Under the pieces are notes generated by a model. It saw only the letters and a list, made by a program, of their open reading frames with translations. It did no database searches and was not told where the DNA came from. This document shows positions 16,795 through 29,391 of a stretch of DNA of 62,105 bases, in pieces. A program made the position numbers and the translations under genes. Position 1 is the stretch's first letter; every line of letters begins with the position of its first letter. Source of the stretch: an uncultured Phycisphaerales bacterium (lineage in GTDB: Bacteria; Planctomycetota; Phycisphaerae; Phycisphaerales; UBA1924); NCBI GenBank assembly GCA_937871915.1, contig CALMPG010000142.1, positions 1 through 62,105 of the forward strand, read 5' to 3'.

Positions 16795-18549
16795 ATGGCG
16801 AATGGCGCAGTCGGGCCCCGGCGGTTGATGGTGCTCAGCCTGTTGATGGTGTTCCTGCTCGGCGTGGTGGTGGCGCAGGGCGTGGCCCAGATGGGCGGGA
16901 AGACCCGCAGCATCGACGTGATCGACGAGGTCGAGCGGATGGTTTCCGCCAACTACGTCGAGCAGCCCGATCAGGCCAAGCTGACCAAGGGCGCGATCGA
17001 CGGGATGCTCGAGGCGTTGGACGATCCGTACGCGGAGTACATCCCGGCCGACGAGGCCGCCGAGTTCGAGAAGGCGATGACCGGCTCGTTCTCGGGTATC
17101 GGCTGCCAGGTGGACACGAAGGACGGGTACCTGTACATCGTGTCGCCGCTGGAAGACTCTCCCGCGTTCAACGCGGGGGTGCTGGCGGGGGACAAGATCG
17201 TGAAGGTGGACGGCAAGTCCACGCAGGGCAAGAAGATCGACGAGTGCATCAAGATGATCACCGGACCCGAGGGGACGGTTGTGCACTTGGACATTCTCCG
17301 CATGGGGCAGGAGATCCCGCTGGACATCACCCGGGCCAAGATCGTCTCCAAGTCGGTCCGCGGGTTCCGACGCGAGAACGAGGGCGGCCACTGGGACTAC
17401 ATCATCGATCCGGCGCACAAGGTCGCCTACATCCGCCTGAGCCAGTTCACGCCGACCTCGCCGGAGGAGCTGCGCGAGGCGCTGCACCACGCGGCCGACG
17501 AGGCGAGGGTCGAGCCCGAGAAGCTCGGCGGGCTGATCCTCGACCTGCGGAACAATCCCGGCGGGCTGATGGACGCGGCCATCGAGATCGCGGACATGTT
17601 CCTCGACGAGGGGCGCATCATGTCCACCAAGGGGCGCGACGGCGGAGCGTTTCCGGAGGTGGTGTACCGGGCGGCCTTCAGCCCGTACACGCCCAAGTAT
17701 CCCATCGCGGTGCTGGTGAACGGCAACTCGGCCTCGGCCAGCGAGATCGTGTCGGGAAGTCTGTCGGAGAACAAGCGGGCGGTGGTGATCGGCACCCGGA
17801 CCTTTGGCAAGGGGCTCGTGCAATCGGTCTCGGGCCTGCGGCGCGAGGCGGGGGCGAGCGTGAAGTTCACGACGCAGCGGTACTACCTGCCCTCCGGGCG
17901 GCTGATCCAGCGGTCCGACGATTCCACGGTGTGGGGCGTGGACCCGACGCCGGGGATGTTTCTGCCGATCACGGATGCGGAGAACCTGGCGTGCCTGCTC
18001 AGGCGTCGCGACTGGGACATTCTGCGGAAGGACGGGGCCGCGCTGCCCGAGGGCGTGGAGGGCGCTCCGGCGCTGAGCGATCAGCACTGGGGCGACCCGG
18101 CGTGGATCGAGACGACCGCCAAGGACAAGCAACTCGGGGGGGCGCTGCGGACGATGGACGCGAAGATCACGGGCGGCGAGTGGCTCAAGCTCTCGGACGA
18201 GGAGAACCTGCACGGCGCGATCGCGCTGAGCGAACTCAAGAAGCTCGAGAAGGGGCAGACGGCGCTGCTCAAGGCCCTCGCGGCGAGCGAGAAGCGCATC
18301 GAGACACTGCAGACGATCGCGTCCACGGGCAAGGGATCGGTGCAGACGCCGGACCTCTGGCCCGACGCGATCGACCTCACCGGCGGCATGGTGGAGGTGC
18401 GGGACAAGGACGGCAAGGTGATCGCCGACCTGAAGATCACCGGGCGCGACCTCGAGCGCTGGCTCGCGTACGCGGATATCGAGCCCCCCGCAAAGCCCGC
18501 CGAGCCCGCGGCCAAGGGCTCGGCCAAGGCGGGCGAGCACACGCCGTGA
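16795..18549 (+). CDS. S41-family C-terminal processing peptidase
   Basis: A 584-aa secreted or membrane-anchored serine protease (Ctp/tail-specific family). Residues 10-30 form an N-terminal hydrophobic segment. A PDZ domain follows (SGIGCQVDTKDGYLYI ... GVLAGDKIVKVDG). The S41 core has LILDLRNNPGGLM, VLVNGNSASASEIVSG (Ser of SASASE as nucleophile) and TRTFGKGLVQSV (catalytic Lys). A roughly 180-residue C-terminal extension of unknown role contains a coiled segment near SELKKLEKGQTALLKAL. Start chosen at MANGAV because GGAGTG precedes it. The stop overlaps the tsaD start (GTGA), so the two are translationally coupled. Confidence 0.92.
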   Translation: MANGAVGPRRLMVLSLLMVFLLGVVVAQGVAQMGGKTRSIDVIDEVERMVSANYVEQPDQAKLTKGAIDGMLEALDDPYAEYIPADEAAEFEKAMTGSFSGIGCQVDTKDGYLYIVSPLEDSPAFNAGVLAGDKIVKVDGKSTQGKKIDECIKMITGPEGTVVHLDILRMGQEIPLDITRAKIVSKSVRGFRRENEGGHWDYIIDPAHKVAYIRLSQFTPTSPEELREALHHAADEARVEPEKLGGLILDLRNNPGGLMDAAIEIADMFLDEGRIMSTKGRDGGAFPEVVYRAAFSPYTPKYPIAVLVNGNSASASEIVSGSLSENKRAVVIGTRTFGKGLVQSVSGLRREAGASVKFTTQRYYLPSGRLIQRSDDSTVWGVDPTPGMFLPITDAENLACLLRRRDWDILRKDGAALPEGVEGAPALSDQHWGDPAWIETTAKDKQLGGALRTMDAKITGGEWLKLSDEENLHGAIALSELKKLEKGQTALLKALAASEKRIETLQTIASTGKGSVQTPDLWPDAIDLTGGMVEVRDKDGKVIADLKITGRDLERWLAYADIEPPAKPAEPAAKGSAKAGEHTP

Positions 18550-19667
18550 GCGGATCGGCTCCATCCGGGCGGCCGGTCGGCGAGCGCCTCGTGCTGGGCA
18601 TCGAGACGTCCTGCGACGAGACGGCCGCGGCGGTGGTGCGCGGCGGACGGACCGTGCTCTCCAACATCATCGCCAGCCAGCACGACCTGCACGCGGAGTA
18701 TCGGGGGGTGGTGCCCGAAATCGCCAGCCGGGCCCACGCGGAGCGACTGCTGCCGATCGTGCGGCGGGCGCTGGCGGACGCGGGCGTGGGGATGGAGGAC
18801 CTCGCGGCGATCGCCGTTGGGAATCGGCCGGGGCTCATCGGGTCGCTGCTGGTGGGCGTGGCGGGGGCCAAGGCACTCGCGTGGACGCTGGGCGTGCCGA
18901 TCGTCGGGGTGGATCACGTGCATTCCCATCTCGTCGCCGGGCTTCTTGGAAAGGGGGAGGGCGGAGGGGGGAAGAGGGGAGAAAAACCTGTTGCGTTTCC
19001 GACGATCGGGCTGGTTGTGAGCGGCGGGCACACGTCGCTGTATGTGTGCGAGTCCACCACGCGGGTGCAACGGATCGGCGCGACGATCGACGATGCCGTG
19101 GGTGAGGCGTACGACAAGGTAGCGGCGATTCTCTCGCTCGGGTTTCCGGGGGGGCCGGATCTGGACCGGCTTGCACGCACCGGGGACGCGGCGACGCCGG
19201 GATTCCCGATCGCTCGGATCGCACCGGAGAGTCTGGACTTCTCGTTCTCGGGGCTGAAGACGGCCGCGCTGTACGCGCTGCGGGGCGTGCCGGAGGACGA
19301 TCGGCACCGGGCCAAGCGCGAGGCGCGGGGCGAGGCACGTCCGGCGCTGATGGTGCCCGCGGATGTGGCGGCGACGTTTCAGGAGGCGGCGATCGGGGCG
19401 GTGGTGCTCAAGCTCGAGCGGGCGCTGGATCGGCACCCCGAGTGCCGGGCGGTCCTGGTGGGCGGGGGTGTGAGCGCGAACTCGCTGCTGCGGGAGCGGC
19501 TGGCGGGGCTGGCCGCGAAGCGCGATCTGGACATCCGTGTGCCGCCGCTGGAGTATTGCCTCGACAATGGGGCGATGATCGGGGCGCTGGGGCACGATCT
19601 GCTGGTCCAGCGCGGGTGGGTGGGCGAGAGTCTGGCCATGACGGCCTCGCCCGCGACGGGGTTCTGA
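18546..19667 (+). CDS. tsaD: tRNA N6-adenosine threonylcarbamoyltransferase
   Basis: A 373-aa ASKHA-fold enzyme that, with TsaB/TsaE/TsaC, makes t6A37 on ANN-reading tRNAs. Seen: LGIETSCDETAAAVV at the N-terminus, VDHVHSHL (metal-binding HxxxH), LVVSGGHTSLYV, DDAVGEAYDKVA and LDNGAMIGALG near the C-terminus. The start is GTG overlapping the S41 protease stop. A G-rich run (18951-18985) adds about 10 residues (GKGEGGGGKRGE) between the metal site and the SGGHT strand, longer than in typical TsaD. A tRNA-Thr gene, a substrate class for t6A, lies 3.4 kb upstream. Confidence 0.95.
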   Translation: MSGSAPSGRPVGERLVLGIETSCDETAAAVVRGGRTVLSNIIASQHDLHAEYRGVVPEIASRAHAERLLPIVRRALADAGVGMEDLAAIAVGNRPGLIGSLLVGVAGAKALAWTLGVPIVGVDHVHSHLVAGLLGKGEGGGGKRGEKPVAFPTIGLVVSGGHTSLYVCESTTRVQRIGATIDDAVGEAYDKVAAILSLGFPGGPDLDRLARTGDAATPGFPIARIAPESLDFSFSGLKTAALYALRGVPEDDRHRAKREARGEARPALMVPADVAATFQEAAIGAVVLKLERALDRHPECRAVLVGGGVSANSLLRERLAGLAAKRDLDIRVPPLEYCLDNGAMIGALGHDLLVQRGWVGESLAMTASPATGF

Positions 19668-19674
19668 ACCATCG

Positions 19675-22056
19675 TCAGCAGCCGCCGAACCAGGCGTTCA
19701 GGAAGTCAAAGATGTCCTGCGTGCTCAGGCCGCTCCCGTTGAAGTCGGCGCGGGGGTTGCCGTCGAACCAGTCGTTGAGGTAGTCGAAGATGTCCTGCAC
19801 GGAGAGGACGCCATCGGCGTTGTGGTCGCCGGCGCAGGGAGAGCGGGCGCAGGTGACGCCCACGACCTGTACCTCGTCCACCGCGGCCTCGTAGAGCGTG
19901 CTGGGGAGCGAGTTCTGGGCCACGAGGCGGAGTTTCATGAACGCGCTCGGGGCCACGAGGTCGGAGAGTCGCACCGTCTGCTTGTTCCAGCGGCCGGATG
20001 TCTGGTTGATGGGCGAGGACGCGTCGATGGTGAACGCACGCGTCCACGTGGGCGTGGGCGAGTCGGCGTTGTTGGAGACGTCCACCCAGAACGACTGCGT
20101 CTGGCTCGTGTAGGTCCAGAGCCAGAAGGTGGCCTGCACGCCGCCGCCGGTACCGGTCGCCCATCCGCCGGGGCCGGGGGCCGCGCTGAAGATGGGCGAG
20201 TTGAGCGTGGTCTTTCCCGCGCTGAGGCGGCCGTTGTTGTCGTCGCCGCGTGCGTTCTGGCCGGTGACGTAGCAGTTCACGCCACCGAGGGGCGTGGCGT
20301 CGAACTCCGGCTGCAACTTGGTGCCGTTGGGATCCACCCGCGTCCACAGTCCGGTGGTTGCGTTGTCGGGCGAGCTGAACGTGGTGTCACCGACCGTCCA
20401 GCCTTGGTCGGCCTCGAAGTCCGACGCGAGCAGCGTGGTCGCGGAGCGTGAGGCGGCCTCGAAGGGCGCGGCCGCGCCGGCGAGCGGGGCCGTGGCGACG
20501 GAAGCGTCCGGGAGCGTCGCGCGATAGTACCACTGCGTCACGCCCCCGCACGGCCCGGCCGGGAGCGTGTGCGTGAACACCGGTCCACCCTCGTCCACGC
20601 CGGCGAGGGCGAGGGGCGAGGCCGTGAACGGGCCATTTCGTCCGACGCGGGTGTAGACGAACGGGGGATTGGCCGCGACATCGCCGAGATACTTCAAGCC
20701 GCGGGTGAACTGCACCTGCACCGGGGAGCCGGTGTTCGCCCGCACCCACGTGGGGCGTCCGGCGGGGAACGAAGCGCCGATGGAGTTGTCGAGCACCCAG
20801 TTCGCGGCCGCGGAGATGCCCTTGAACGCCTCGACGGAGGCGGGCACGATCTGCGCGGCGGGGAGGAGGAAGCCGGTGGCCCCGGTGTCGCGGAGTTCGA
20901 GGCCGTAGGCCAGCGCACCCTGCACGCCGGCGATCCAGTCGTGGCTGCCGCCGGCGGCGGCGTAGAGGATGCGGTAGGTCGGTCCCGCGGTGTAGAGCAT
21001 TCCGGCGGGTGCGAACATGGCCGACTGCATGGCCGCGCTCATCTGGGTGTAGGCGCGGGCGTCGGGAGGGAGGGAGTAGTCGTAGGCCCAGGGCTCGAGG
21101 ATCACTTGGGAGTAGGAATGAACATCGAAGGCGAGCACGGTGTTGGGGCGAGCCTGGATGAAGTTGCGAAGGGCGGTGGAGCAGGGCTCGCTGAATGGGG
21201 CGGTGCCGCGGTAGGTCGGGTCGCTTGTCACTCCGGCCGAGCCCGCGCCGCCCCACTGGTAGCCCCAGTTGCGGTTGAGATCGACGCCGAAGGTGCCGTC
21301 GCCGTTGTCGCGCCGGTTCTTGCGCCACAGACGATTGGAGGACCAGGTGTAGAGGTACCCGTCGGGGTTGGCGATGGGGACAAAGTAGAACTCGTAGTTG
21401 TCGAGCAGTCGCCGGGCGTCGGCGTCGGTGGGGTAGGTGCGGATCAACTGGTCGGCGGCGTAGACGGTGGCCATGACCGTGATCCACTCGCGGGCGTGCT
21501 GGCAGCCGAAGACGATGACGGCGGGCTTGGAGCCCGGGGCATTGCCGGGGGCGGATACGCGGATGGCGAAGATCTGGTTCACGCCCAGCGATGTGCCGAC
21601 GCTGAGGCGCGACACCATGTCCGGGCGGAGGGCGACGAGCGTGTCCATGTATGCGCTGACGGCGGCGTAGTCCTGGTAGAGCGCGAAGAAGCCGGGGCCG
21701 CGCGGGGCAAAGGGAGCGGGGGCTCGCTCGGCGTCGATCAGGGCCTGCACGTTCTCGATCATGACCGTGAAAGGGATGTTCGTGGCGCGCAGCGTTTCGT
21801 AGGCGTCGGGCGTGAGCCGCACGTCGATCGTGGCCGGACGCGGGGACGGTGAGCTCGCGCTCCCCCCGAAGCCGCACGTCCAGACGTCGTCGGTAAGCGC
21901 GAGCACGGTGCGCATCTCCCGCACATCGCGCGGCGAGACGCGGACGACTCTGTGATGGTCGAAGCGAGCCTGAGCGTCGGCGACGGGGGGCTGGGCCCCG
22001 GCCACGGTGGGGCCGAAGAGGAGAGCCAGAATGACCAGCAGGTGCCGGAATCGCAC
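19675..22056 (-). CDS. Secreted M14 zinc carboxypeptidase with C-terminal GC-type dockerin
   Basis: A 793-aa exported peptidase. A signal peptide (FRHLLVILALLFGPTVAGA) opens the protein; I chose the GTG at 22056, which has GAGG upstream, although the frame is open to 22200. The M14 domain shows FGCQHAREWI (zinc ligands His and Glu), VDLNRNWGYQW, AFDVHSYSQ (third zinc ligand His) and GLELRDTG (catalytic Glu). A beta-sandwich region follows. The last 50 residues are two EF-hand-like motifs (DHNADGVLSVQDIFDYL, DFNGSGLSTQDIFDFL) ending in WFGGC, the same tail as the 915-aa protein. It is convergent with tsaD, 7 bp apart. Confidence 0.92.
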   Translation of the reverse strand: MRFRHLLVILALLFGPTVAGAQPPVADAQARFDHHRVVRVSPRDVREMRTVLALTDDVWTCGFGGSASSPSPRPATIDVRLTPDAYETLRATNIPFTVMIENVQALIDAERAPAPFAPRGPGFFALYQDYAAVSAYMDTLVALRPDMVSRLSVGTSLGVNQIFAIRVSAPGNAPGSKPAVIVFGCQHAREWITVMATVYAADQLIRTYPTDADARRLLDNYEFYFVPIANPDGYLYTWSSNRLWRKNRRDNGDGTFGVDLNRNWGYQWGGAGSAGVTSDPTYRGTAPFSEPCSTALRNFIQARPNTVLAFDVHSYSQVILEPWAYDYSLPPDARAYTQMSAAMQSAMFAPAGMLYTAGPTYRILYAAAGGSHDWIAGVQGALAYGLELRDTGATGFLLPAAQIVPASVEAFKGISAAANWVLDNSIGASFPAGRPTWVRANTGSPVQVQFTRGLKYLGDVAANPPFVYTRVGRNGPFTASPLALAGVDEGGPVFTHTLPAGPCGGVTQWYYRATLPDASVATAPLAGAAAPFEAASRSATTLLASDFEADQGWTVGDTTFSSPDNATTGLWTRVDPNGTKLQPEFDATPLGGVNCYVTGQNARGDDNNGRLSAGKTTLNSPIFSAAPGPGGWATGTGGGVQATFWLWTYTSQTQSFWVDVSNNADSPTPTWTRAFTIDASSPINQTSGRWNKQTVRLSDLVAPSAFMKLRLVAQNSLPSTLYEAAVDEVQVVGVTCARSPCAGDHNADGVLSVQDIFDYLNDWFDGNPRADFNGSGLSTQDIFDFLNAWFGGC

Positions 22057-22383
22057 GGATCGGACCTCGGGTGCGGCGGGTGAGAGTCGAAGAGTGCCTC
22101 TAGTGTGGCACAGATGTGGACGGAATCGAAGCGGAAAGCCCTGCGGCGTGCGGAAACCGGTTACCCGGCCGCGAGCTGGCACCAAACACATGCCTATCAT
22201 GCCTTTGCTGGCCTTTCATCGCGGGGGATTGCCCGTCTGGACGACCAAATAGGGGTCGGCTGGCGGCAATCGGAACCGGGAGCCGACTGAGGCGTCGTAC
22301 ATGGTGTGGGGCCGTTGAAACGGACGGAACCTGTTGGGCGGATGGGGCGGTCGCTCGTGGGGAACTTCGGAATGGAGACCTCG

Positions 22384-23379
22384 ATGAAGACTCTTTCGAT
22401 GATCGCGGCGATGGTGCTGGCAAGCGGGAGCGCGGCTGGGTTTGCCGCGGGGCAGACCGGGGCGGGCCAAACCGACGCAGTGGCGAGGTCTTCGTCCGTC
22501 CGCCCGGAGGTTTCCACGCTGGCAAAGATGAACCGGCGGATGTCGCTGAAGGTGGAGGACACGCGTCTGGAGGACGTGCTGAAGTTCATCCAGGATGTGA
22601 CGCAGGCGGAGCTGGAGGCGTTCTGGACGTCCGACGGCGGCATCGGGCTGGACAAGGACAAGAAGATCACCGTGAACATCAAGAACCAGCCCGCGCTGTA
22701 CGCGCTGGAGATGGTGCTCGAGAAGTCGCGGGGGGACTCGTTCTCGGAGAGCACCTGGCAGATGTCCGAGTCGGGGGCGATCCAGATCGGGCCCAAGGAA
22801 GCGCTCAACAAATTCAAGCGGATCGTGATGTACAACATCGACGACCTGCTCATCGTCATCCCCCGCTACACCGAGGTGCCGCAGATCGATCTGAACAACG
22901 TGCTCTCGAGCAGCGGGGGCGGCGGGGGCGGGCAGAGCCCGTTTTCCGGCGACAACTCGACGAACAGCCCCCTCGACCAGCAGCCGACCAAGGAGGAGCG
23001 GGCCAAGAAGATCACCGACCTGCTCACGAGCCTCGTTGAGAGCCAGCAGTGGCAGGACAACGGGGGCGACGGGGCGACGCTGCACTACTTCAACGGCACG
23101 CTGATCATCAACGCGGCCGACTACATCCACCGGCAGATCAACGGGTATCCGTACTGGCCCTCGGGCACGCGGCGCATCGCCCGCGCGCCGGGGGAGCGGC
23201 GCTGGGTGACGCTGAACATGGACACCGGCATCGGCACCGTTGACAAGATCCGGCCCGTGCCCGTGACGGCCGTGGCCGGCGGGCAGGGCGGCGGTGCGAC
23301 GGGCACGCCGGGCGGGGGCGGCACGGGCGGCGGCGGCACCGGCGGTGGCGGCTCGGGCGCGCCGGGCGGCCCTCCGTAA
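22384..23379 (+). CDS. Secreted protein with secretin/STN-like N-domain and Gly-rich tail
   Basis: A 331-aa exported protein. Residues 1-24 form a signal peptide (LSMIAAMVLASGSAAGFAAG). A folded part (about 40-180) has MSLKVEDTRLEDVLKFIQDVT and KITVNIKNQPALYALEMVLE, the pattern of the short STN/N0-like domain of secretins and TonB receptors; no secretin pore domain is present. A second domain ends in DYIHRQINGYPYWP. The last 45 residues are almost all Gly, Thr and Ala. Start chosen at MKTLSM, 6 bases after GGAGAC. A hairpin terminator follows at 23409. Confidence 0.78.
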   Translation: MKTLSMIAAMVLASGSAAGFAAGQTGAGQTDAVARSSSVRPEVSTLAKMNRRMSLKVEDTRLEDVLKFIQDVTQAELEAFWTSDGGIGLDKDKKITVNIKNQPALYALEMVLEKSRGDSFSESTWQMSESGAIQIGPKEALNKFKRIVMYNIDDLLIVIPRYTEVPQIDLNNVLSSSGGGGGGQSPFSGDNSTNSPLDQQPTKEERAKKITDLLTSLVESQQWQDNGGDGATLHYFNGTLIINAADYIHRQINGYPYWPSGTRRIARAPGERRWVTLNMDTGIGTVDKIRPVPVTAVAGGQGGGATGTPGGGGTGGGGTGGGGSGAPGGPP

Positions 23380-23408
23380 GCACTCCAGAACTACAGTCCA
23401 TCAACGAC

Positions 23409-23445
23409 GCACATCACGCCGCCTTTCGGGCGGCGTATGTGTTTC
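23409..23445 (+). terminator. Hairpin terminator
   Basis: CACAT-C-ACGCCGCC / GGCGGCGT-ATGTG forms a 13-bp stem with a TTTCG loop and a single bulge, followed by a short T-rich stretch (GTTTCC). It serves the secreted protein gene and may serve the convergent toxin gene. Confidence 0.75.
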
Positions 23446-23471
23446 CTTGGGTGCACGGCTCTCGACATCGC

Positions 23472-23846
23472 CTACCGCTTGTCTCCGATGGGAAGGCGGC
23501 GAACTCGTGCTTCGGTTGGATACACCGTGACAAGCGCGCCAGAGGCCAGGTCGAACTGGCAGTCCGCGAGAACTCCGCGCACCACCTCCGACATTTCGGG
23601 CCCCTTGAGCCCCTCGATCCGCACCCACACCACCGAAGGGAAGGCCCTGCGCGACACCGCGAGGAGCGCGTGAAAGTCCGCGTCGAGGGTCACAATGCAC
23701 CGTGATTCCGAGGCCGCGAACTCGACGAGCGATTCGTCGGAACTCTCGTGGCGACCGACCTGCGAGACGTGAACGGCATCGTGCCCGGCCACGCACAGGT
23801 AGTGGACACACGAGCGTGCCAATCCCTGGTCGAGGAGAAGTCTCAT
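23472..23846 (-). CDS. DUF5615 PIN-like protein (putative toxin)
   Basis: A 124-aa PIN-like protein of the DUF5615 family: starts MRLLLDQGLARSCVHYL (Asp6 as first acidic residue), then GHDAVHVSQVGRHESSDE, and CIVTLDADFHALL with the second acidic cluster. PIN domains are Mg-dependent ribonucleases; DUF5615 proteins are usually paired with DUF433 antitoxins. Here the start ATG overlaps the antitoxin stop (ATGA), so translation is coupled. GC is lower than in neighbours. Confidence 0.88.
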   Translation of the reverse strand: MRLLLDQGLARSCVHYLCVAGHDAVHVSQVGRHESSDESLVEFAASESRCIVTLDADFHALLAVSRRAFPSVVWVRIEGLKGPEMSEVVRGVLADCQFDLASGALVTVYPTEARVRRLPIGDKR

Positions 23847-24073
23847 GCGCTCTTGGCGATGGGTCTGATTTGATCGGGCATGTTCGCGGCGGCGAACCCG
23901 AGGGCCTGGCGGATGTCCTCGTCTTCCAACTCGGGGTGCTCGCGCCGGAGTTCGGCTCGATCCGGGTGAGTGCCTAGAAGTTCGAGCACGCGACGAACGG
24001 TCAGGCGCATGCCGCGAATGCACGGCTGCCCGTTCATCTTCGCGGGGTCGATGGTGATACGGTCGAACGCCAT
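23843..24073 (-). CDS. DUF433 family putative antitoxin
   Basis: A 76-aa protein with ITIDPAKMNGQPCIRGMRLTV, the signature of DUF433 (a winged helix-turn-helix-like fold), followed by VLELLGTHPDRAELRREHPELEDEDI. It is encoded first in the operon, overlapping the DUF5615 gene by 4 bp. It is expected to neutralise the PIN-like partner and to repress its own promoter in the 40-bp gap before gcvP's 3' end. A single-pair TA module at the end of an operon is a common accessory insertion. Confidence 0.88.
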   Translation of the reverse strand: MAFDRITIDPAKMNGQPCIRGMRLTVRRVLELLGTHPDRAELRREHPELEDEDIRQALGFAAANMPDQIRPIAKSA

Positions 24074-24115
24074 GATCGAAGTATAGGATGCAGCCCGGCG
24101 TACCTCGATCTCTCG

Positions 24116-27133
<3,018 letters not shown>

Positions 27134-27289
27134 GGTTTGAGAGGGAAGGGGAAACGCGGAGGGGAGGGTCGAACGCGCGGCCGGGAATCGTAGGTGAAAC
27201 GAGGGCGGCCTCCAACCGCTGTCGGATCGGGCGGTAGCATCCGGGGATAGGCTCGGGGAGTCTCTGGGTGTGGCGCGAAAGGGCTGGAA

Positions 27290-29350
27290 ATGCGGGCTGT
27301 ATGGCAAGGACTGGCGAGCGTGGCCGTGGCGGTCGGGGCCGCGAGTGCGGTTGCGGGGATTGGTGGAACCGGAGCGGGGGGTAATTCCCCTCTCGCCGAC
27401 GCGAGAGGCTCTTTGGTTTCGACGTACCGCTCGCACGTGGAGTTTCTGGCCAACCCGTTCATGGAAGGGCGCGGGCCGGGGACGCGGGGGAACTTGATTG
27501 CGGCGGAGTACATCGAGGCCGCGTTTCGGCGAGTCGGGTTGGATCAGCCCCTTCCGACCATCGTCGGACCCGACGCACCGACCGAGCTCCCCGAGTTTCT
27601 CAAGAACAGGCAAGTCATGCTCATGCGCCCCGGTGACGCGATACCCGAGAGTTCGCACCGGCAGGAGTTCACGGCGGGAACAAGCACGACGGAGGTGTAC
27701 CGCGAGCTCCGGGGCGATGGATTCGCCCACAAAGAAGCGCAGGGTCACATTTCGTTCGGTGCGCGGGTGCTGGGCTTCAGCGCATCGGCCGACGTACGCG
27801 CGCCGATCGTGTTTGTCGGGTATGCGATCGAGAGAGGCGGGCCCGATGGTTCGTATTCGTCGTTTCCAAAGGATGCCGTGGACAAACCGCTCGCCGGGAA
27901 GATCGCGATGATCCTCCGGTTCGAGCCCATGGACAGCGATGGAAAAAGCCTCTGGAAGAAGAATGAAGACACGCTGTGGAGCCCGGCGGCGGCGCTTGGC
28001 GAGAAGATCCACGCCACGATCAAGCGGGGGGCGGCGGGGGTCGTGCTGGTTTCGCCGCCGGGATGCGATGATCCGCGCGCGAAGACGCTGGAGTCTACGG
28101 AAAGCTCGTCGCGCTGGATGCAGGCGCTCGATGTCCCCGCGATCATGCTCAGCGCGGAAGCGGCCGACATCGTGGTGCGGGCGAGTGATCCTCGGCACCG
28201 GACGCTGCTGCAACTTCGGCAGGTTGCGGACCAGGGCGGGACGCTCATTCCGCTGGGACCGGACCCGGTTGCGCTTGTCACAAAAGTCGATCGCAAGCCG
28301 CGGACCACCTGGAACATTGTGGGAACGCTTCCTGGGCGCGGTTCGCTTGCCGCCCAATACATCATCATCGGCGCCCACTACGACCACGTCGGGTACGGCT
28401 ACACCGGCGGCTCGCGGTCCGACGAATATGGCATCGTGCATCCGGGTGCGGACGACAACGCCTCGGGGACGGCGGGCTTGCTGCTGGCGGCGGAGATTCT
28501 GAAGCGGCGGTACGGGGCCAGAGACACCCGCCTCGGAGCGGCGGGGTACCCGGAGGAGGCCAACCTGCGGTCGATCATGTTCGTCGCCTTCAGCGCGGAG
28601 GAGATGGGGCTCATCGGCTCGCGCGAGTTCATGAAGGCGTGCCCGATCGAGGCGAAGAACATCGACGCAATGCTGAATATGGACATGATCGGGAGGGTGC
28701 GCGACGGCAAGGTGGAGGTCTCGGGCACCGGCACGGCGGAGGGGTTTGCCGATCTGTTGCGGCCGATATTCGATGCTTCGGGGCTGACGGTTCAGGCCTC
28801 GCCGGGCGGGCGCGGGCCGAGCGACCATGCGACGTTCTATGGCGCGGGAGTTCCGGTGCTGCACTTCTTTTCGGGGATGCACGAGCAGTACCACACGCCG
28901 CGGGATACGGTGGATCTGATCAACTTCGAGGGCGGGGTAAAGGTCGTAAACTTGGTGTGCGATGTGGCGGGCATGCTCGCCGGGCGGGAGCAGCAACTCG
29001 CGTTCCGCTCCACGGACAAGAAGAACGCCGACAACGAGCCGGGCAAGCCGCAGATCACCCTTGGCGGCGTGAAGGTTCGCTTCGGCATCGCGCCGGGGAA
29101 CTATGCCGACGGCGAGGCGGGGATTCTCGTGGGCGAGGTGTATCCCGGCACGTGCGCGGCGGAGGCGGGCATTCTCCCGGGCGATCGGCTCATCCGCTGG
29201 AACGGGCGGGAGATCGGCGATGTGCAGGGGTGGATGGAGATGATGGGCGGGCACAAGCCCGGGGACGTCGTGGATGTGGGGGTGATGCGGAAGGGGGAGG
29301 AGATCTTGGTGCGGGCGACGCTGAAGTCGCGGGATCAGGCTCCGAAATGA
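27290..29350 (+). CDS. Secreted M28-family metallopeptidase with PDZ domain
   Basis: A 686-aa exported peptidase. The N-terminus is hydrophobic ([19 protein letters not shown]). A PA-like insert precedes the M28 core: [11 protein letters not shown] (zinc ligand His), [13 protein letters not shown] (bridging Asp), [11 protein letters not shown] (catalytic Glu and zinc Glu) and a C-terminal [23 protein letters not shown] domain (residues about 590-680; [21 protein letters not shown]) ends the protein. Two mini-repeats lie in the gene: the palindrome CCTCTCGC-CGAC-GCGAGAGG at 27387-27417 (peptide [11 protein letters not shown]) just after the signal peptide, and a diverged GGGGTACCC element at 28527-28552. 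Confidence 0.92.
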   Translation: MRAVWQGLASVAVAVGAASAVAGIGGTGAGGNSPLADARGSLVSTYRSHVEFLANPFMEGRGPGTRGNLIAAEYIEAAFRRVGLDQPLPTIVGPDAPTELPEFLKNRQVMLMRPGDAIPESSHRQEFTAGTSTTEVYRELRGDGFAHKEAQGHISFGARVLGFSASADVRAPIVFVGYAIERGGPDGSYSSFPKDAVDKPLAGKIAMILRFEPMDSDGKSLWKKNEDTLWSPAAALGEKIHATIKRGAAGVVLVSPPGCDDPRAKTLESTESSSRWMQALDVPAIMLSAEAADIVVRASDPRHRTLLQLRQVADQGGTLIPLGPDPVALVTKVDRKPRTTWNIVGTLPGRGSLAAQYIIIGAHYDHVGYGYTGGSRSDEYGIVHPGADDNASGTAGLLLAAEILKRRYGARDTRLGAAGYPEEANLRSIMFVAFSAEEMGLIGSREFMKACPIEAKNIDAMLNMDMIGRVRDGKVEVSGTGTAEGFADLLRPIFDASGLTVQASPGGRGPSDHATFYGAGVPVLHFFSGMHEQYHTPRDTVDLINFEGGVKVVNLVCDVAGMLAGREQQLAFRSTDKKNADNEPGKPQITLGGVKVRFGIAPGNYADGEAGILVGEVYPGTCAAEAGILPGDRLIRWNGREIGDVQGWMEMMGGHKPGDVVDVGVMRKGEEILVRATLKSRDQAPK
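27387..27417. repeat. CCTCTCGC-N4-GCGAGAGGCTCTTTGGT element
   Basis: An 8-bp stem with a 4-base loop, followed by CTCTTTGGT. It encodes [10 protein letters not shown] in the M28 peptidase gene. A near-identical copy lies in nadB at 31858-31890. Confidence 0.85.
28527..28552. repeat. Diverged CCCGCC...GGGGTACCC element in M28 gene
   Basis: CCCGCCTCGGAGCGGCGGGG-TACCC differs by about three positions from the 803-828 consensus; encodes TRLGAAGYP. Confidence 0.6.
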
Positions 29351-29371
29351 AAGTGCAAAGTGCAAAGTGCA
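29351..29371. repeat. Left AAGTGCA tandem arm
   Basis: Three 7-bp AAGTGCA units directly after the M28 stop. Inverted partner of the 29774-29808 arm across the four-helix-bundle gene. Confidence 0.9.
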
Positions 29372-29391
29372 AATGAGACTCGGCTTGCCGG

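Noticed and set aside
16677..18543. Long plus-strand frame opposite and around the S41 protease gene upstream of tsaD
   Set aside because: It is a shadow of the S41 gene in another frame. Only the tsaD part from 18546 has real protein features.
27134..29365. N-terminal 744-residue extension of GcvP
   Set aside because: It lies opposite the M28 peptidase, is rich in Arg and Pro, and has no domain. GcvP is complete without it.
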